Assembly: GCF_901709675.1 (NCBI RefSeq)
Contig: NC_051098.1
Span: 8,309,000-8,372,999 of the forward strand
Direction of reading: 5' to 3'
Source of the DNA: Syngnathus acus
Taxonomy: Eukaryota; Chordata; Actinopteri; Syngnathiformes; Syngnathidae
DNA length: 64,000 nucleotides
Part shown: in pieces, positions 35,250 through 48,185 of the stretch
How positions within the stretch are numbered: the stretch's first letter is position 1
How the letters are laid out: each line of letters begins with the position of its first letter
Program-made: the position numbers and the translations under genes
Notes under the pieces: model-generated
Seen by the model: the letters and a program-made list of their open reading frames with translations, nothing else
What the model was told of the DNA's origin: nothing
Databases searched by the model: none

Positions 35250-35336
35250 GGAAGAGTGGGCGGGTTTTTCCTCTTCTGCTCTTCCGTGTTTACCGCCTGT
35301 GTGAAAATCGCACAGACACTCTCAACGTTGCGTGAG
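35250..35336 (+). other. probable 5' noncoding exon of vwa5a
   Basis: GC-richer than its surroundings and ending in a strong donor (GCGTGAG|GTAGGT, exon end 35336). It would join an acceptor TTGTTGTGTGCAG ending at 36020, ahead of the start codon at 36062. The exon start is a guess. Confidence 0.4.
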
Positions 35337-35730
35337 GTAGGTAGAAGAGTTATGTTCACATTTACAGAATATTACTTCGATTGTTTTCTGCAGTTATTTG
35401 CTTTACTTTGTTATGTGTTACAGGATGTAATTCGAACCATGTTTTAGCTATGTCATCTACGTTCTAATAATAATACTCATGTTAATATGCATTCGATTGT
35501 TCTGCCTGTCAGCTGTCACGATAAGTCATCATCATAGATAGATGAAAAAAACTATCATGTACGTCTATACACTACGTTATCTCAGCAATAAACAGACATT
35601 TTCTGGCCAATTTAGAGTAATTTATGCAGTTTTGAGGCAATAAACACAAAGACCTAGTTTACTTAGTGGCATGAGAATGGAACAAAAAGGAACATTTTGC
35701 TAGTTGGTACTGATTTGATTGTTGACCCAA

Positions 35731-35829
35731 GTCCGTACACCCAGGCCAGAGATGAGATTCAAACCCAGAACCTCGGATATGTTATAAATGCAGATTTGCA
35801 AATGACTATACACTGTGCCGCCGACCTGC
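35731..35829 (-). repeat. SINE head fragment, inverted
   Basis: Minus-strand match to a tRNA-derived SINE head (CGGCGGCACAGTG, then GAGGTTCTGGGTTTGAATCTC, a B-box-like word). Lies in the presumed first intron of vwa5a. Confidence 0.55.
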
Positions 35830-36061
35830 ATTTTTATTTAGGTTGCATTACCTGACATGTTTCGCCTTGTACTTCCACCTTCATCAGAGTGTGTTTGTGA
35901 TAAAAGAACCAGTAAAATAATTGACAAGTGAAAACAAAATGGACATAGTACAACGATTAAAAATGACAATTTCAGTATCTCAAACAATTGTTAATTGTGT
36001 CTTTCCTTTGTTGTGTGCAGCAAAACCAATTTTTAAAAAAAGTACCTGTTGACTGGTCATC

Positions 36062-39000
36062 ATGATGAGATGCTGTGGTCTGCTCAGTGTCAACAAGGAG
36101 CCAGGTAGAAGTTCACTGTTCAAAACAAATGGGTGTTAATTACACTATATGCACAAAACTGAAATATTCGTCCTCTAAAAATTACAATCGTTTAATCATC
36201 CATTTTCTGTGCTGCTTGTCATTAGTGTCAGGGTGAGCCGTACAGCAAATACATATTAATATTATAAATGATTATTGATGACTTAGCTAATTTATACTGA
36301 AACCAGCTTGAAAGCAGGATTTATGTGTTGAGGTTTTTTAGCAGGATGTAAACAGATGAAGGAAGTACATTTAACAATTGGCAGTAATAACTGACAATTG
36401 ACTTTTGTGTGATGTGTGTTAGTTCCTCTGAAGGCCATTGAAGTACAAGTAGAAGTGAAGGACCACGTGGCCACTGTGGTTTCCACACTGCACTATGAGA
36501 ACAAGGAGGACAAAGCCATAGAGGCCGTTTTTGTCTTCCCTCTGCCTGCCGATGCTGCCGTCTGCCATTTTAGTGCCAAGATTGGACAAACTGAGATTGT
36601 AGCTGATGTAAAGGAGAAACAGGAAGTGAGTGCGTTCTTAAAGATGAGCGAGATGAAAAAGACAGTGTGAAAGTTATATCGTCTTCCCCAGGCTCGAGAG
36701 GAGTACGACGATGCGTTGAGTTCTGGTCAGCAGGCTTTCCTCCTAGAGGAGAGTGAGCAGAGTCCCGACATTTTTTCTTTGAGTGTGGGAAGTCTCCCTC
36801 CAGGAGAGAGCGCCTCCATCAGGCTGGACTACGTCACTGAGCTGGCTGTGGAGGCCGACGGCGGGTTGAGGTTTTGTCTACCTGTGGTGCTCAACCCTCG
36901 CTATCAACCTCGCGGTAGGATTCTCTGTTATTTCTTTCATCACTTCTCACCGACATGTTTATTTGTGCACAATTCCAGTTTTCAATACACTATACACTAC
37001 GCTCATTCTTATGACTATTTCTTGTTTCCAGGAAGTGAAGACCGCGGCGTCCAGGTGATGTCAGTCCCCGCCTCTCAAGTGCCATACAGTCTGACCTTCG
37101 CTGCCAGGTTGTCGTCGCCGCGTCAGGTCTCTAAAGTGGACTCCGCGTGTCCCCTTGAGCCTCTGCAGTATGTCAACAAGGAGCAAACCCAGGCGGTTGT
37201 ACGTAGAAGACCCATGTGATCTGCTGTTACTCACACTTGAGGCATGCTGTTCATTCATGGCTTCTTTGTTTTCTTGGATTTCAGGTTCAACTGGCTGCAG
37301 GGCACGCATTTGACAGGGATATTGAGCTGTTGATTTACTACAAAGATGCCCACCAGCCAGTTGTTGTGGTGGAGGCAGGAAAGGCTTCTGCCGAGCCTGG
37401 TGAGTTAAAATAGTTTTCATCCAATGTGTTTGGATGCTTTCGAATGAATCCGATTCACCTTTCCTGTCTGTTGTGATTCAGGCACACTTATGGGGGATGC
37501 GGCAGTGATGCTGAGCGTTTACCCAGAGTTCTCCCAGGCAGTGATGTCTTCACTCGCCACAAGGGGAGAGTTTGTGTTCTTACTGGACCGATCTGGAAGT
37601 ATGCAAGGTGCTCGCATCGGCAGTGCCAGGGTAATTAATGATGGCATTGGTCAGGTGCCCAGAATACTTAATTTTGCTGTATAGTATGATACACTTGGGT
37701 ACAGATGAGCATTTCTTATGAGTACCGATACCTAATAAGGCTGATATCGGCACCGATACTGACAATTGAGTATTTTGTGGATTTTCCGTGACTTTTTTTT
37801 CCAGCATTTCCACCTTTTCCCCATGGTGAACACATATTAAATCTTTATCAATGTTTTCTGAAGAATATTCTGAGTTTGCCAAAGATCTTTTTTTAAATAA
37901 GTCTGGTATCAGTACTGACACCTGTTATCGGCCCTCACCCATCCCAAGCTAAAAAATTATCTCTGTCCATTTATCAGAGAATTCTGTGGCAAACCAAACT
38001 GAACACTCATTATATCTCACTTACCACACAGGATACTCTGCTGCTCCTTCTGAAAAGCTTGCCAATGGGCTGCTACTTCAACATTTACAGTTTTGGTTCC
38101 TCCTTTGAACACATCTTTCCGTAAGAATCTACCCTTTTCTCAGACCAATAAACAACATCTTTTTTTGTTTTCACCGCATGTGTACACAAGTCCATGTGCC
38201 TATGTGTGTTTGATGGCAGTAAAAGTATGGAGTACAGTGAGAAGACCTTGGAAAATGCTCTAAAGATTGTCAAGGAGATGCAGGCAAACCTGGGAGGAAC
38301 AGAGATACTTCGGCCCCTTGAACACATTTACAGTCAGCCCTGCATTCCCAATCAACCACGACAAGTAATACACACATATTTGCATGACTAATACTGCCCA
38401 GTCGGCAGTCGGGGTCACGAGATTTGTCTTGGAAAATGTTTGTTTTACAGTCCTGAGGTATCCTTGGCCCCTCCACGGCCACCCCAAAGAAAAAAAATCC
38501 TAGCTCCGCCAGTGGTCAGGGCCTCTTTGCTGGCTTTTAGAAGCGCTGACCAAATTTTACAGCCTAAATTTTAATATTCATCAATATTCATTCATTTATT
38601 CATTCAACAGTCTATTCTAGCATTTCCTTAAGTTGTATCTGGTACTGCACATGTATGTTTTATATTTTATCTAATCAGATTTCAGCCTCTTTTAGCGGAC
38701 ATTTCTATCCAATCAGCCCTGGACCTTGAGAATTACAAATGCTGACCGATATAACCTAAACTTTACCGTTTACTGTTCAGACTATGTACAATTATATAGA
38801 TTATGTACATTGAATATATTTTGCTCATTTTATATAGTTGTAGTGTAACAGTGGTGGAATTCTGAGGCAGATTAGGTCTGGTCATTCCCCAGGGACCGAA
38901 CGGATGGCCGGGTCACTACGACTGCAAATTCTGTTCTGCACAAAGACAGTGTAGCTTATAACACACCAGAACACACATTCAAGTTCTGTATAACAGGCTG

Positions 39001-42000
39001 AGCGAGTAGCGCTTGCCAAACTCTTGTGTGTTCACTTTGGCAACTTGGAATGGACTGTCTTGTGACCTTTCTCTGACTGCATAATCATAAGATTGAGGCT
39101 GTCACTTTTAAGCCAAATGTAAACTGTCCTTCCAGCTCTTTCTCTTCACTGACGGCGAAGTGGGTAACACCAAAGACGTTACAAGCTTAGTGAAGAAGAA
39201 TTCCAGTACCCACAGGTTTAACCACATACAGTATATGTTATAAATAGTCACTATGCCACGTCTTGTTTCAGTGTGTGTTTAAACCAAAGTATTGCAGGTG
39301 TTTCTCTTTTGGGATCGGAGAAGGGGCCAGCACCGCTCTCATCAATGGTTTGGCCAAGGAGGGAGGAGGTCACGCTCAATTCATCGCAGGCACTGACAGA
39401 ATGCAAGCCAAGGTTTGTGCCGAATGATGTTGTTAAACGCAAATACAATCGTCTCAAAGGCACACACACCTTGATTAAATCATTGATTTAATTTTACTAG
39501 GTGATGCAATCGCTGCAGTTTGCTTTGCAACCGGCTGTGGAGGACATTTCGGTTACATGGGATTTGCCAAAAGGAGTGTCGGTCACACCTCTGTCTCCGC
39601 CTCTCACAGCTATTTTCCAGGGTCAACGCTCTCTCATTTATGCGCAGCTTACTGGACAGGTAGGCAACAGCTCTGAGTAAACAAAACACCCAACTTTATC
39701 CGCAAAAGCAGAGTACCTGCGGATCCTGCAAAAATCTTGGAATCCATGAATCTGAAAACAAGTTCTTGACTGGCATTAAAACATCAAATTGAATTTTTAA
39801 AAGTTTTTAAAAAAAATGTTGACACATGAACAATAGAATTATATTATTGTAAACAGTTTCTAATCTCAAATTAACATCTGTTAAAAAATATGAACTATAT
39901 TTTACGGAATGACATTTCGCAATCATGATACCAGTACCAAGAAAACAGTGAGTCGGGACTTTTAACTCATTAAATTTGAACATGGGACATTGGCAACAAT
40001 GATATACGTAGCATGCCTTTAACCCTGCAATGTTTTCTCAGAGTTCGGAGGAAACAGATGGTTGCGTAACTGTGAAGTACAGTTTAGCAGGCCATCCGTT
40101 CCAGAACAAGCTTGCCTTCGCTTTCCATCCCACAGAGGACACTGGGTAATGCAGTCTTTATTCATGCAATACACACAATACTGCAGCACTACCTCACAGT
40201 TTTGGGTCTGAATCCCGACTCAGGCCTGACCCCTTTTGGGTGGAATTTATATGTCTGCCCCGAGTTTGTGCGCGTTCTTCGAGTACTCTGGCTTCCTCCC
40301 ACATTTGAAAAACATGCGTGTCCTTATGTGTGAGCGTGAATAGTTTGTCTTTATGTTGTCAAAACTCACTAAAGCAGTTCTTCCAACCTTTATTGAGCCA
40401 AAGTGTATTGTTTACATCAGAAAAATCTCAAGCCACTAGAGTATATTGTATACACGGAAATGATGATCTCATCACAATATATTTAATAATTTAATTTTGT
40501 TTAGTTCAGTGTGTGCATGCTATGACTTATTCTGTTGTGTAGATGGTAAAAGTTGGATACAAAAATGATGTACCATAGTAGACAAGCATATTCATTCTTC
40601 AGTCTATCAATATACACTGCTGGTATAGATAGAACAGAGATACGTTATTGTTAGTTAATAAACAGTAATTGTCTGTATTAAATATGAGAAATTGTTATTG
40701 TTTTGATCGTGTATACGTCTCTTTTTGGCAGATTAACAATCCACAGGCTCGGTGCTCGAACTCTGATTCGTTGTCTGGAGTCCAAGGAACCAGAGAAGGA
40801 TGAGGAAGTGAAGAAAAAGGTGGTGAATGTCAGCGTTCAATCAGGAGTCAGCAGCTCCTTCACTTCCTTCATTGCCATCAACAAAGGCAGCAGCAAGCCC
40901 ATACAGGGACCTCTGCTGCAAAGACGTGTTCCAGGTAGGGGTGGCTACCTTTCACCTTTGAACCGGTTTTGTTCCAATGTTGGTACTCAACGGTACCAAT
41001 TTTTGGTACTTGTTTCAAGTTGTTTGTGGTTACGAATGGTAATTTATTTCAGAATAAAATCTTTAAAAAATATATATATTTTCCACAACATAAAATTTGA
41101 AATAAAAACACAGCCAGAGGTTGACTAAAATTAAGGTATAACATTTTACAATTCCTAAAATATTTAAACAAAGAATTCATATTACAAAATGAGCTTTAGA
41201 ATGAACAACACTCTGTCTTATGCAGTAATATAAGGAACAAAGATAATTGTATTTGTGTTCTTTGTTCCGTGTGTGGTTGTTTTTCAAGAACACAAGGCCT
41301 GCTGCAAAAATAATACAGGTTTAAGAGGACGTGACAGAGGACAAATTTATCATTTGAATGTACACGGTGCTCGCTCTATTTTGGTCACAGGTTTTTGTCA
41401 TTTTATTTATTTATTTACATTATGAATATGGCCACCGGTAAGTATTTTTCTAAAACACATTCCATTCTTTCATTAGATTCCAGCGATGGTCAGTCTGCAC
41501 ACTTTCTGGCAATTTCTCTTCAATCATTTGTCCATATGACAAATTATTTGAACAAACTGAAAGATGTTGTCATTAACAATCAGGTTTTGTTTTGCCCAAA
41601 ATGATATTGTTGCTACTTTTCATGACATATTCTTGTTTTATTTCTCCCAAAGGGATCAGGTCTATTATGCCAATGGCATGTTGTGGTAAGTAGAATCATG
41701 CATTTGTTACAGCTACAATTTAAATTCCTAAGGAACATGTTTTTTTTTTTAATCAACACAGAAGCCTTTGCATGCACTTCAAGTATTCAAATAAATTAGT
41801 GTAAAGTTTGCATAGAGTATTAGTCAAAAGTTTGGAAACACCTTCAAATTTATACAGTCTCAAATGAAAAGAGGCAAAGAAATACAAGCCATTAACTCTT
41901 GAAAATGCACAGCGGTGCAATGAAAGTTATTCCAGATCAAAAAGCATCATCCACATCATAAAGCTGACTGAGAAAAGATGTACAAAGCTGTTATCGATGC

Positions 42001-43906
42001 ATTAAATTATAAATCATATTGTGTTTTGTTTTTTCAAAAAGGTTAACAAATAATTCCATTATTATTTCTTCATGATGTTGATGACTTAAGTATTCATCTA
42101 GAAGTTAGGATTTTTTTTTAATTATGAAAATGCAGAATGATTCCAAACTTTTGATTGGAAATGTATTATGCAATTGAAAAAAACACCCATTTCCAAAATT
42201 GATATGAGGATCACTATTTTTTATGTTTTTATCTTTTTAGCTCCAATGCCGTCTCCAGGGATGTATTGTTCTCTTCGGAGTGAACGCAAGTAGCATCATG
42301 CAAACACGGATTGGAAATAATATTTACCTATTGAATTCTTAATGATGGGGTAATTCAAAAATTATATTGTTGCTAATTCTCATGTAATATTCATGTTTTT
42401 ATTTCAACCTAAAGAACTTGCACCACCACCATACAAACATGGATTCAAAGGCAAAGGAATTTCAGCCAAAGGTAAAAGAGATGAGAATCAAAAATATTTT
42501 TCAGATATTTTAGCAACTGACTTTTAAAGGAAAAGGAAAGGTTTTATGTGGCGCTAACAGTATAGTATTATTGCAGTTTTTAAAAGAATAATTGAACTGC
42601 AAAATCATTGAACTACCCAGGAAAATACTTTTTCCCCTCCATTCTATATCCAACCAGGAACAGGATTTATGGGGTTTTCTAAAATGAAGAAAAGCAGTGC
42701 AAAGTGTCGTATACCAAACAGCCTGGGTGATGCAGGAGGACCAGATGTCTTCTCTTCCCAGAAGATCAATCCTGGCCCTCGTAAGTTGTACATACACAGA
42801 TACCACCAAGCTGCATTTAGTTCAATAAAGCACAAGTTCTATTTTCATCCAACTTAACAATTTGGAAAAACAACCAAACCGACACAAATAACACTATAGA
42901 AAAACGAATAAAGGTAACAACTCGTTCTAAAAACGTTATATTAGGACTTAGTTGCAACCTGTCCATTAAGCACCCCCAAAACTTGCACACCAGTGAAGTT
43001 CCAGTTGATTATTTGACTTCTTTTCCCAACAACCCAGCTATCCAGCCACCCTCAGACACTTTGCTACAGTTGGTGTCCCTCCAGAAAGCGTCGGGCTACT
43101 GGGAGCTCAACCCGGCTCTGGCTACTGCATTGCACAAGACCAGCAAGCAGGTGGAACAGGCCAAGCCGGCAAATGTAAGACCTTGTTTAAATTTTGCTGT
43201 GACATCTTCTCCACTTGTATGCGTAATGTGTTTTTCTTCAACAAGGTGAACGGAAATGTGTGGGCCACCGTTGTGGCTCTGGTTTGGCTTCATGGGTTCA
43301 AGTCAGATGCTGAAGTCGAATGGAAGCTTCTTGCTCGTAAGGCTGTGTCATGGCTGCTGGCTCAGAAAGGTAATTACCTCAGGATTTGCTTTTTTTGTAT
43401 GTAGCTGGTGAACTGGGCATTGTTAAGAACCTCCCAATTCCATTTTGATTCTTTAGGTAGCGATTCAATAAGGCGTAATGATTCACAAGTATGATACAAT
43501 TTTAAAATATTTACTCCTACGAGCACAAGGGTTGTGTCGAACATGTCAAATCTAAATTACTGGTAAACCTAAATATTTATTTCCATTTGGAAATTCTCAT
43601 TAAAAAAATTCATAGGTACACTAATTATTTTTGCATATAGAGTAGAAAAATTAAAAAATAAACATGACCGCTCTGGTAGGTGTTGTTGAACCATTTGGAA
43701 TTGGGATAAGTGTTGAAATGCATTGATGAAGTGATATTTTCACCCACCGTGTTCTTTCATGTGTGTGTGTGCGTGCATGCGTGTGTACGTGTGTATGTGT
43801 GCGTGTCGGTGTGTGTGTTTTTAAAGTGCCATGTATTGCAGAGTGTGTCACGGCTGGAAACACTCTGTTGGGCTGCAACGTCCAAAAAGACAGCCTCGGT
43901 CTTTAA
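36062..43906 (+). CDS. vwa5a: von Willebrand factor A domain-containing protein 5A
   Basis: Twenty coding exons: 36062-36104, 36423-36625, 36692-36914, 37032-37198, 37285-37399, 37482-37630, 38032-38120, 38220-38364, 39136-39215, 39298-39412, 39501-39659, 40042-40145, 40732-40934, 41653-41685, 42241-42285, 42415-42471, 42658-42780, 43038-43174, 43246-43369, 43842-43906; 792 aa (human VWA5A, also BCSC-1/LOH11CR2A, is 786). The N-terminal VIT domain (about residues 1-135) has EVQVEVKDHVATVVSTLHYE and QQAFLLEE. The VWA domain has MIDAS DRSGS at 286-290, then LLLLKSLPMGCYFNIYSFGS, LGGTEIL and LFLFTDGEV. The C-terminus has SGYWELN and WATVVALVWLHG. Reading frame requires a GC donor (GCAAGT) after 42285. 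The start is the first of two adjacent ATGs (MMRCCGLLSVNKEP). Human VWA5A is a proposed tumour suppressor; its molecular role is not settled. Confidence 0.9.
37700..37955. repeat. MITE-like repeat in vwa5a intron 6
   Basis: Starts near GATGAGCATTTCTTATGAG, continues with GTACCGATACC and ends near TTATCGGCCCTCACCCATCCC. This layout of opposed GATGAGC-type ends enclosing GTACCGATAC words is common in teleost genomes. No coding content. Confidence 0.5.
40183..40318 (+). repeat. degenerate SINE fragment in vwa5a intron 12
   Basis: Matches the front half of the 3209-3565 family (CTCACAGTTTTGGGTCTGAA, then GAGTTTGTGCGCGTTCTTC, then CTTCCTCCCACAT). No tail. Confidence 0.55.
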
Positions 43907-44087
43907 AGTCTGCAACACAGTGAAGGACCTTCTGTGGATTTTTTTTCCCTATGCTCTGCACTATTTGGCATTCTTCCTTATTTGGTCATTGATCAGTCTG
44001 CAGCAAGTGACAATTGTATTAATGTTTTCCTATTGATAATGTAGTCAAAACATTTAAATCAACAATATATATGTAATGAGTTTGAAT

Positions 44088-44093
44088 AATAAA
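44088..44093 (+). other. polyadenylation signal of vwa5a
   Basis: AATAAA about 180 bases after the vwa5a stop codon. Confidence 0.6.
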
Positions 44094-44924
44094 GACTTCA
44101 GATGGGATGTCAGTTTTTTTTTCTTTTTTTAGTGTAGTCACTCACCTCTGAGTGAAAAATGTGGTGTGTATTTTTATTTATTTTATTTTTAAATGCATGA
44201 GTGTAGGTGATGATCATGAACCTCTGCTTTGTGCCGCTAAAAGTAAGGCTATATTACCCAAACAACCATGAGCATATGGCTAGGGTGAGGTAGACCTTCT
44301 GGCCTGGGCTAGTGTTTTAAAAGAGGGTGAAGATTTAAGGCAACTTAAGGGTTCCAAACAATGGTAGCAGTTTTATAACAGACAGGTTAGTGTTTCAAAC
44401 ACGGTTCAAGAGTTAACATGCAGGGTTAGGGTTCAGTAGAGTTTCAAGCTGTAGTGATAGTGAGTTAGTCATCCCTTTAAGAAAAGTTAAAGTGGGCCAT
44501 TTGATGATCAGATAAGGTCCAAAATGAGACCCGCGTGCTTCATGTTTACTCAGCCAAGCTTGGCTTCAGTGCGCAGCTGCAGCTCCAGGCAGGCGGGCGT
44601 GCGCATTTCCGCTCACAACTCTTTTGCGGTCGAGTGGAGTGAGGCAGGGACCGGGTTGAGGATGATGCCGTCGCCGGCTCATAGGGCCTCCCCGTCGGCC
44701 TTGAGTCTTCAGCCAGCAGCTCTCTTGTGGCTGATACGGGTGTAAAATGCAGCAGGTCACACTGGCAGCGCTGGTCGGCCTAGCTGAGCCTGGCTGCTCG
44801 CCTTCGCCGCTCCCATTTCAGCTCCAGTAATACTTGCCCCCCCTCCCCTTTAAAAATATATATATTATCGGGGCTTTATTGTTTTCTGATCAAAAATTTC
44901 CCTAACGGCTCGTTTGGACTAAAA
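44094..44924 (+). other. vwa5a-dmwd intergenic region and dmwd GC-rich 5' region
   Basis: The first 430 bases are AT-rich with GGGTTTCAAG-like words. From about 44524 the sequence becomes GC- and CpG-rich up to the dmwd start codon, as expected for a CpG-island promoter and 5' UTR. No separate gene is seen. Confidence 0.55.
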
Positions 44925-47900
44925 ATGGCCGGAGATGGCGGCGCTCTAAAGGATATCAATGAGATTAAGTCGCAGTTCCGGACCAGAGAGGGCTTCTACA
45001 AGCTGCTCACCCTCTCCGACTCACAGCAGCGGAGCGGGCTGCCAAGGGGTTCATCCGCCGGAGCCACGCTGGGCCCCGCGGCTGGAGCCGGCCCGATTCC
45101 CAGCGCAGGGGTCGGGCTGCTGCAGGGGCCCGGAGCCGCCGCTGCAGCCGCTGCCGTCGCCTCCTCGACGAATGCCGCAGCCAACTCCTCCCCGGCGGGT
45201 TTTCTGCCGCCGGTGCGGGTCTCCATGGTCAAGCTCCAACCCGAAGACCCAGGCGAGGAGTCGGAGCGGGTGTGCTTTAATATCGGCAGGGAGCTTTATT
45301 TCTACACGTACACTAATATCAAGAAGGTGAGCCCCGGCCGGACGGCCCTCTCCACCCGGGTCACGGGAGCAAGTGGACCGTCGGTGTTAGCCTTGCATGC
45401 TAACTAGCCTAGCACTTAGCTACCGTTTCACGGCTTCTGGACGTGCGAATTTGCCGTTTATTTCCTGCTAGTAACAAACACAACGTTTCATTTATTTAAG
45501 CTGTCTTTGGTGTCACGTGGTGATTCAAGTTAATAGTCAAAAAGGCATCACAATTAGTGTGTTTAGATGCCCTTTGAGGGTGAGTCACGCAGCAGAAGGT
45601 GGACAGAGGTGGTTGAGGAGCAAAGATGTCAAAAAGATGCGCTTCATGACTCATCTTAGCTGATTCAAATGAGGCAGTAATCCAAAGCACCTTCGGTGTC
45701 ATCACACGGTAATAAGCAGGGTAAAGAAAGTTTGGTAAGGGATTTAATGATGGGGTTCAAGCCAAGAGTTAGGGTTACAATCCTCTGTTAATTTGCTGCA
45801 GGTATTTGGTGTCATCACATTTTCTCAAGCTACTTTGTGTCCGTGTGTGTGTGCGCACATGTGCATCAGGCAGTGGACCTGAGCAAGCCCATCGACAAGA
45901 GGATTTACAAGGGCACGCAGCCCACATGTCATGACTTCAACCAGTACTCGGCTTCAGCTGACAGCGTGGCACTCATCGTTGGCTTCTCGGCTGGGCAGGT
46001 GCAGTACTTGGACCCCATCAAGAAGGAGACCAGCAAGCTCTTCAATGAAGAGGTACTGAATGCAATGCAGTTTCTAATGAGGTGTTCAATCCAGTGTTAG
46101 GATTTCAAATCAGGGTTCATTTTAAGGCAAGATTCGGGTTTCTTAAATCAAGATTTAAGAAATTTGATGTAGGGTCTTGTCATGGGGTTAGGTAAGTATG
46201 GTTAGGGGTCTTAGGGCTTCATATGGGCTCTTGGGTTAAGGTATTAAACTAGGGTTGGGGTTTCAAGCCAAGGCTGGACTTTCAAAATAGTGTTTTGTTT
46301 TTAAATTTGAGTTTCAAGATAGGCTTTGGGTTTTCAGTTTCATTCCTGTTTCAAACTAGGATTTCAAGTCTGGTTTCAAGGCAGTTTGTGTGTAAAGGGT
46401 TGGGCTGACAGGTTGATGTTAAAAATTAGGGTAAGTAACTACTGTTTGGGTTTCAAGCCACCAGAGTTCAGAGATGGGGTTTCAAATTAGGGTTTCAAGG
46501 CAGGGCGAGTGTTTTCAAGTGTTTGCCTTTTAAAATAAAAATGATTTACCAATGTAAAGGACACTAAGAAGCCTCCAATTTGTCTCCCATTTTGCCTGCG
46601 CAGCGTCTTATCGACAAATCCAAGGTGACGTGTCTGAAATGGCTCCCCAAGTCTGAGAACCTGTTCCTGGCCTCTCACGCCAGCGGCCACCTGTACCTCT
46701 ACAACGTGGAGCACTCGTGCGGCACGGCTGCCCCTCAGTACTCGCTTCTGCGCCAAGGCGAGGGCTTTGCCGTGTACGCCTGCAAGACCAAGACACCCCG
46801 AAACCCTCTTCTACGCTGGGCCGTGGGCGAGGGCGGCCTCAATGAGTTCTCCTTCTCGCCCGACGGGGTCCATGTGGCTTGCGTGGGCCAGGACGGCTGC
46901 CTGCGGGTCTTTCATTTTGACTCCATGGAGCTCCAGGGTGTGATGAGGAGTTATTTCGGAGGCCTGTTGTGCGTCTCGTGGAGCCCAGATGGCAAGTACC
47001 TGGCCACGGGAGGCGAGGACGACTTGGTCACTGTGTGGTCCTTCGCTGAGAGCCGGGTGGTGGCCCGCGGGCACGGACACAAATCCTGGGTCAACGTGGT
47101 GGCATTTGACCCTTTCACCACCTCCCTGGAGGACGAGGAGCCTATGGAACTCAGTGGGAGTGAGGAGGACCTCCACCAGAGTGGGGTGCCCAACAACACC
47201 GCCCCACACTTTGGGCGGGTGCGCACCAGCAGCACCTTGTCACGGCTCTCTCGGCACAGCTCCAAGGGCGGCGGCTCAGCAGCCGTCACCTACCGATTTG
47301 GATCCGTCGGGCAGGACACGCAGTTTTGCCTGTGGGACCTCACAGATGACATTCTGTACCCTCGCCTGCCGCTTTCCCGCGCTTTTACCAATACGTTTGG
47401 ACCCACATTGCCCACCTCTGGGGGTGGTGGAGTGGAGGGCCACCACCACCCGCCTGTTGTTGGCACTTCCAACCCTCCTACGCTGCCTCTCCCGCTCCCT
47501 CGATCCCTCTCCCGTTCCAATTCACTTCCCCACCCAGCAGTCGCAAACACCTCCAAGAGCCAGGGCACCACAGAGGGCGGTACTGGGGTAACAGGAAGCG
47601 GCACCGGTACGGTGGGTAGCGGCCCAGGTAACACGGCGCCGTTCAGCATCGGTCGCTTTGCCACGCTTTCCCTTCAGGAGCGCAAGTCGGACAAGTCAGT
47701 GGTGGGGGGCGGGGTGGAGAAAGAACACAAGCGCTACCACAGCCTGGGTAATATCAGCAAGAGTAACGATAAGATCAACGTGGCACCGCGGGGTAGCGGT
47801 CGCCTCGACGCCGCCAAGGTGCTGGGCACCACGCTGTGCCCGCGCATGCACGAGGTGCCTCTCCTGGAGCCGCTGGTATGCAAGAAGATCGCCCACGAGA

Positions 47901-48185
47901 GACTCACCGTACTCGTCTTTATGGACGACTGCATCATCACGGCGTGCCAGGAGGGGCTCATCTGCACCTGGGCCAGGCCTGGCAAGGCGGTACGTACAGT
48001 CGACCTTTGTAATCTGAAGGCTGTTGCCAAAGTTACTAGGTTGCAAGTTTGATGCTGATTGGACAGTCCAAGCCTGTGATGAACACTAACTGTTCTAAAT
48101 GACTTTTTTTTATTTTTGGGTGTGTCTTCTCTTGCAGACCTTAACAGCACAGAATGGAAACTCTCCAAGTGGCACGGTGGTATAG
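44925..48185 (+). CDS. dmwd: dystrophia myotonica WD repeat-containing protein
   Basis: Four exons: 44925-45326, 45870-46052, 46604-47989, 48138-48185; 672 aa (human DMWD 674). The N-terminus EIKSQFRTREGFYKLL and CFNIGRELYFY are shared by DMWD and its paralogue WDR20, followed by a low-complexity Ala/Gly/Pro segment (about 45-105) typical of DMWD. Signature segments: DKRIYKGTQPTCHDFNQ, GFSAGQVQYLDPIKKETSKL, SHASGHLYLYNVEH, LNEFSFSPDGVHVACVGQDG, YFGGLLCVSWSPDGKYLATG and GQDTQFCLWDL, which are WD-repeat blades. A Ser-rich linker holds SRSNSLPHP and KRYHSLGNIS. The last 16-codon exon ends NSPSGTVV. WDR20 binds the deubiquitinases USP12 and USP46; a similar adaptor role is inferred here. QVQYLD and the Ala/Gly-rich N-terminus favour DMWD over WDR20. 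Confidence 0.9.
46080..46520 (+). repeat. degenerate GGGTTTCAAG-type tandem repeat in dmwd intron 2
   Basis: Words such as GGGTTTCAAG, AGGGTTTCAAG, TAGGATTTCAAG and TTAGGGT recur at short, irregular intervals across the intron. Related words appear at about 44330-44460 and 45725-45785. It reads as a decayed minisatellite. Confidence 0.5.

Noticed and set aside
40703-41128. Open frame of 141 codons read as a separate gene
   Set aside because: It is vwa5a exon 13 with intron sequence on both sides; the true exon is 40732-40934.
46811-47664. Long antisense open frames opposite dmwd exon 3
   Set aside because: They mirror a GC-rich coding exon with few stop codons on either strand; no start context, splice sites or family motifs.
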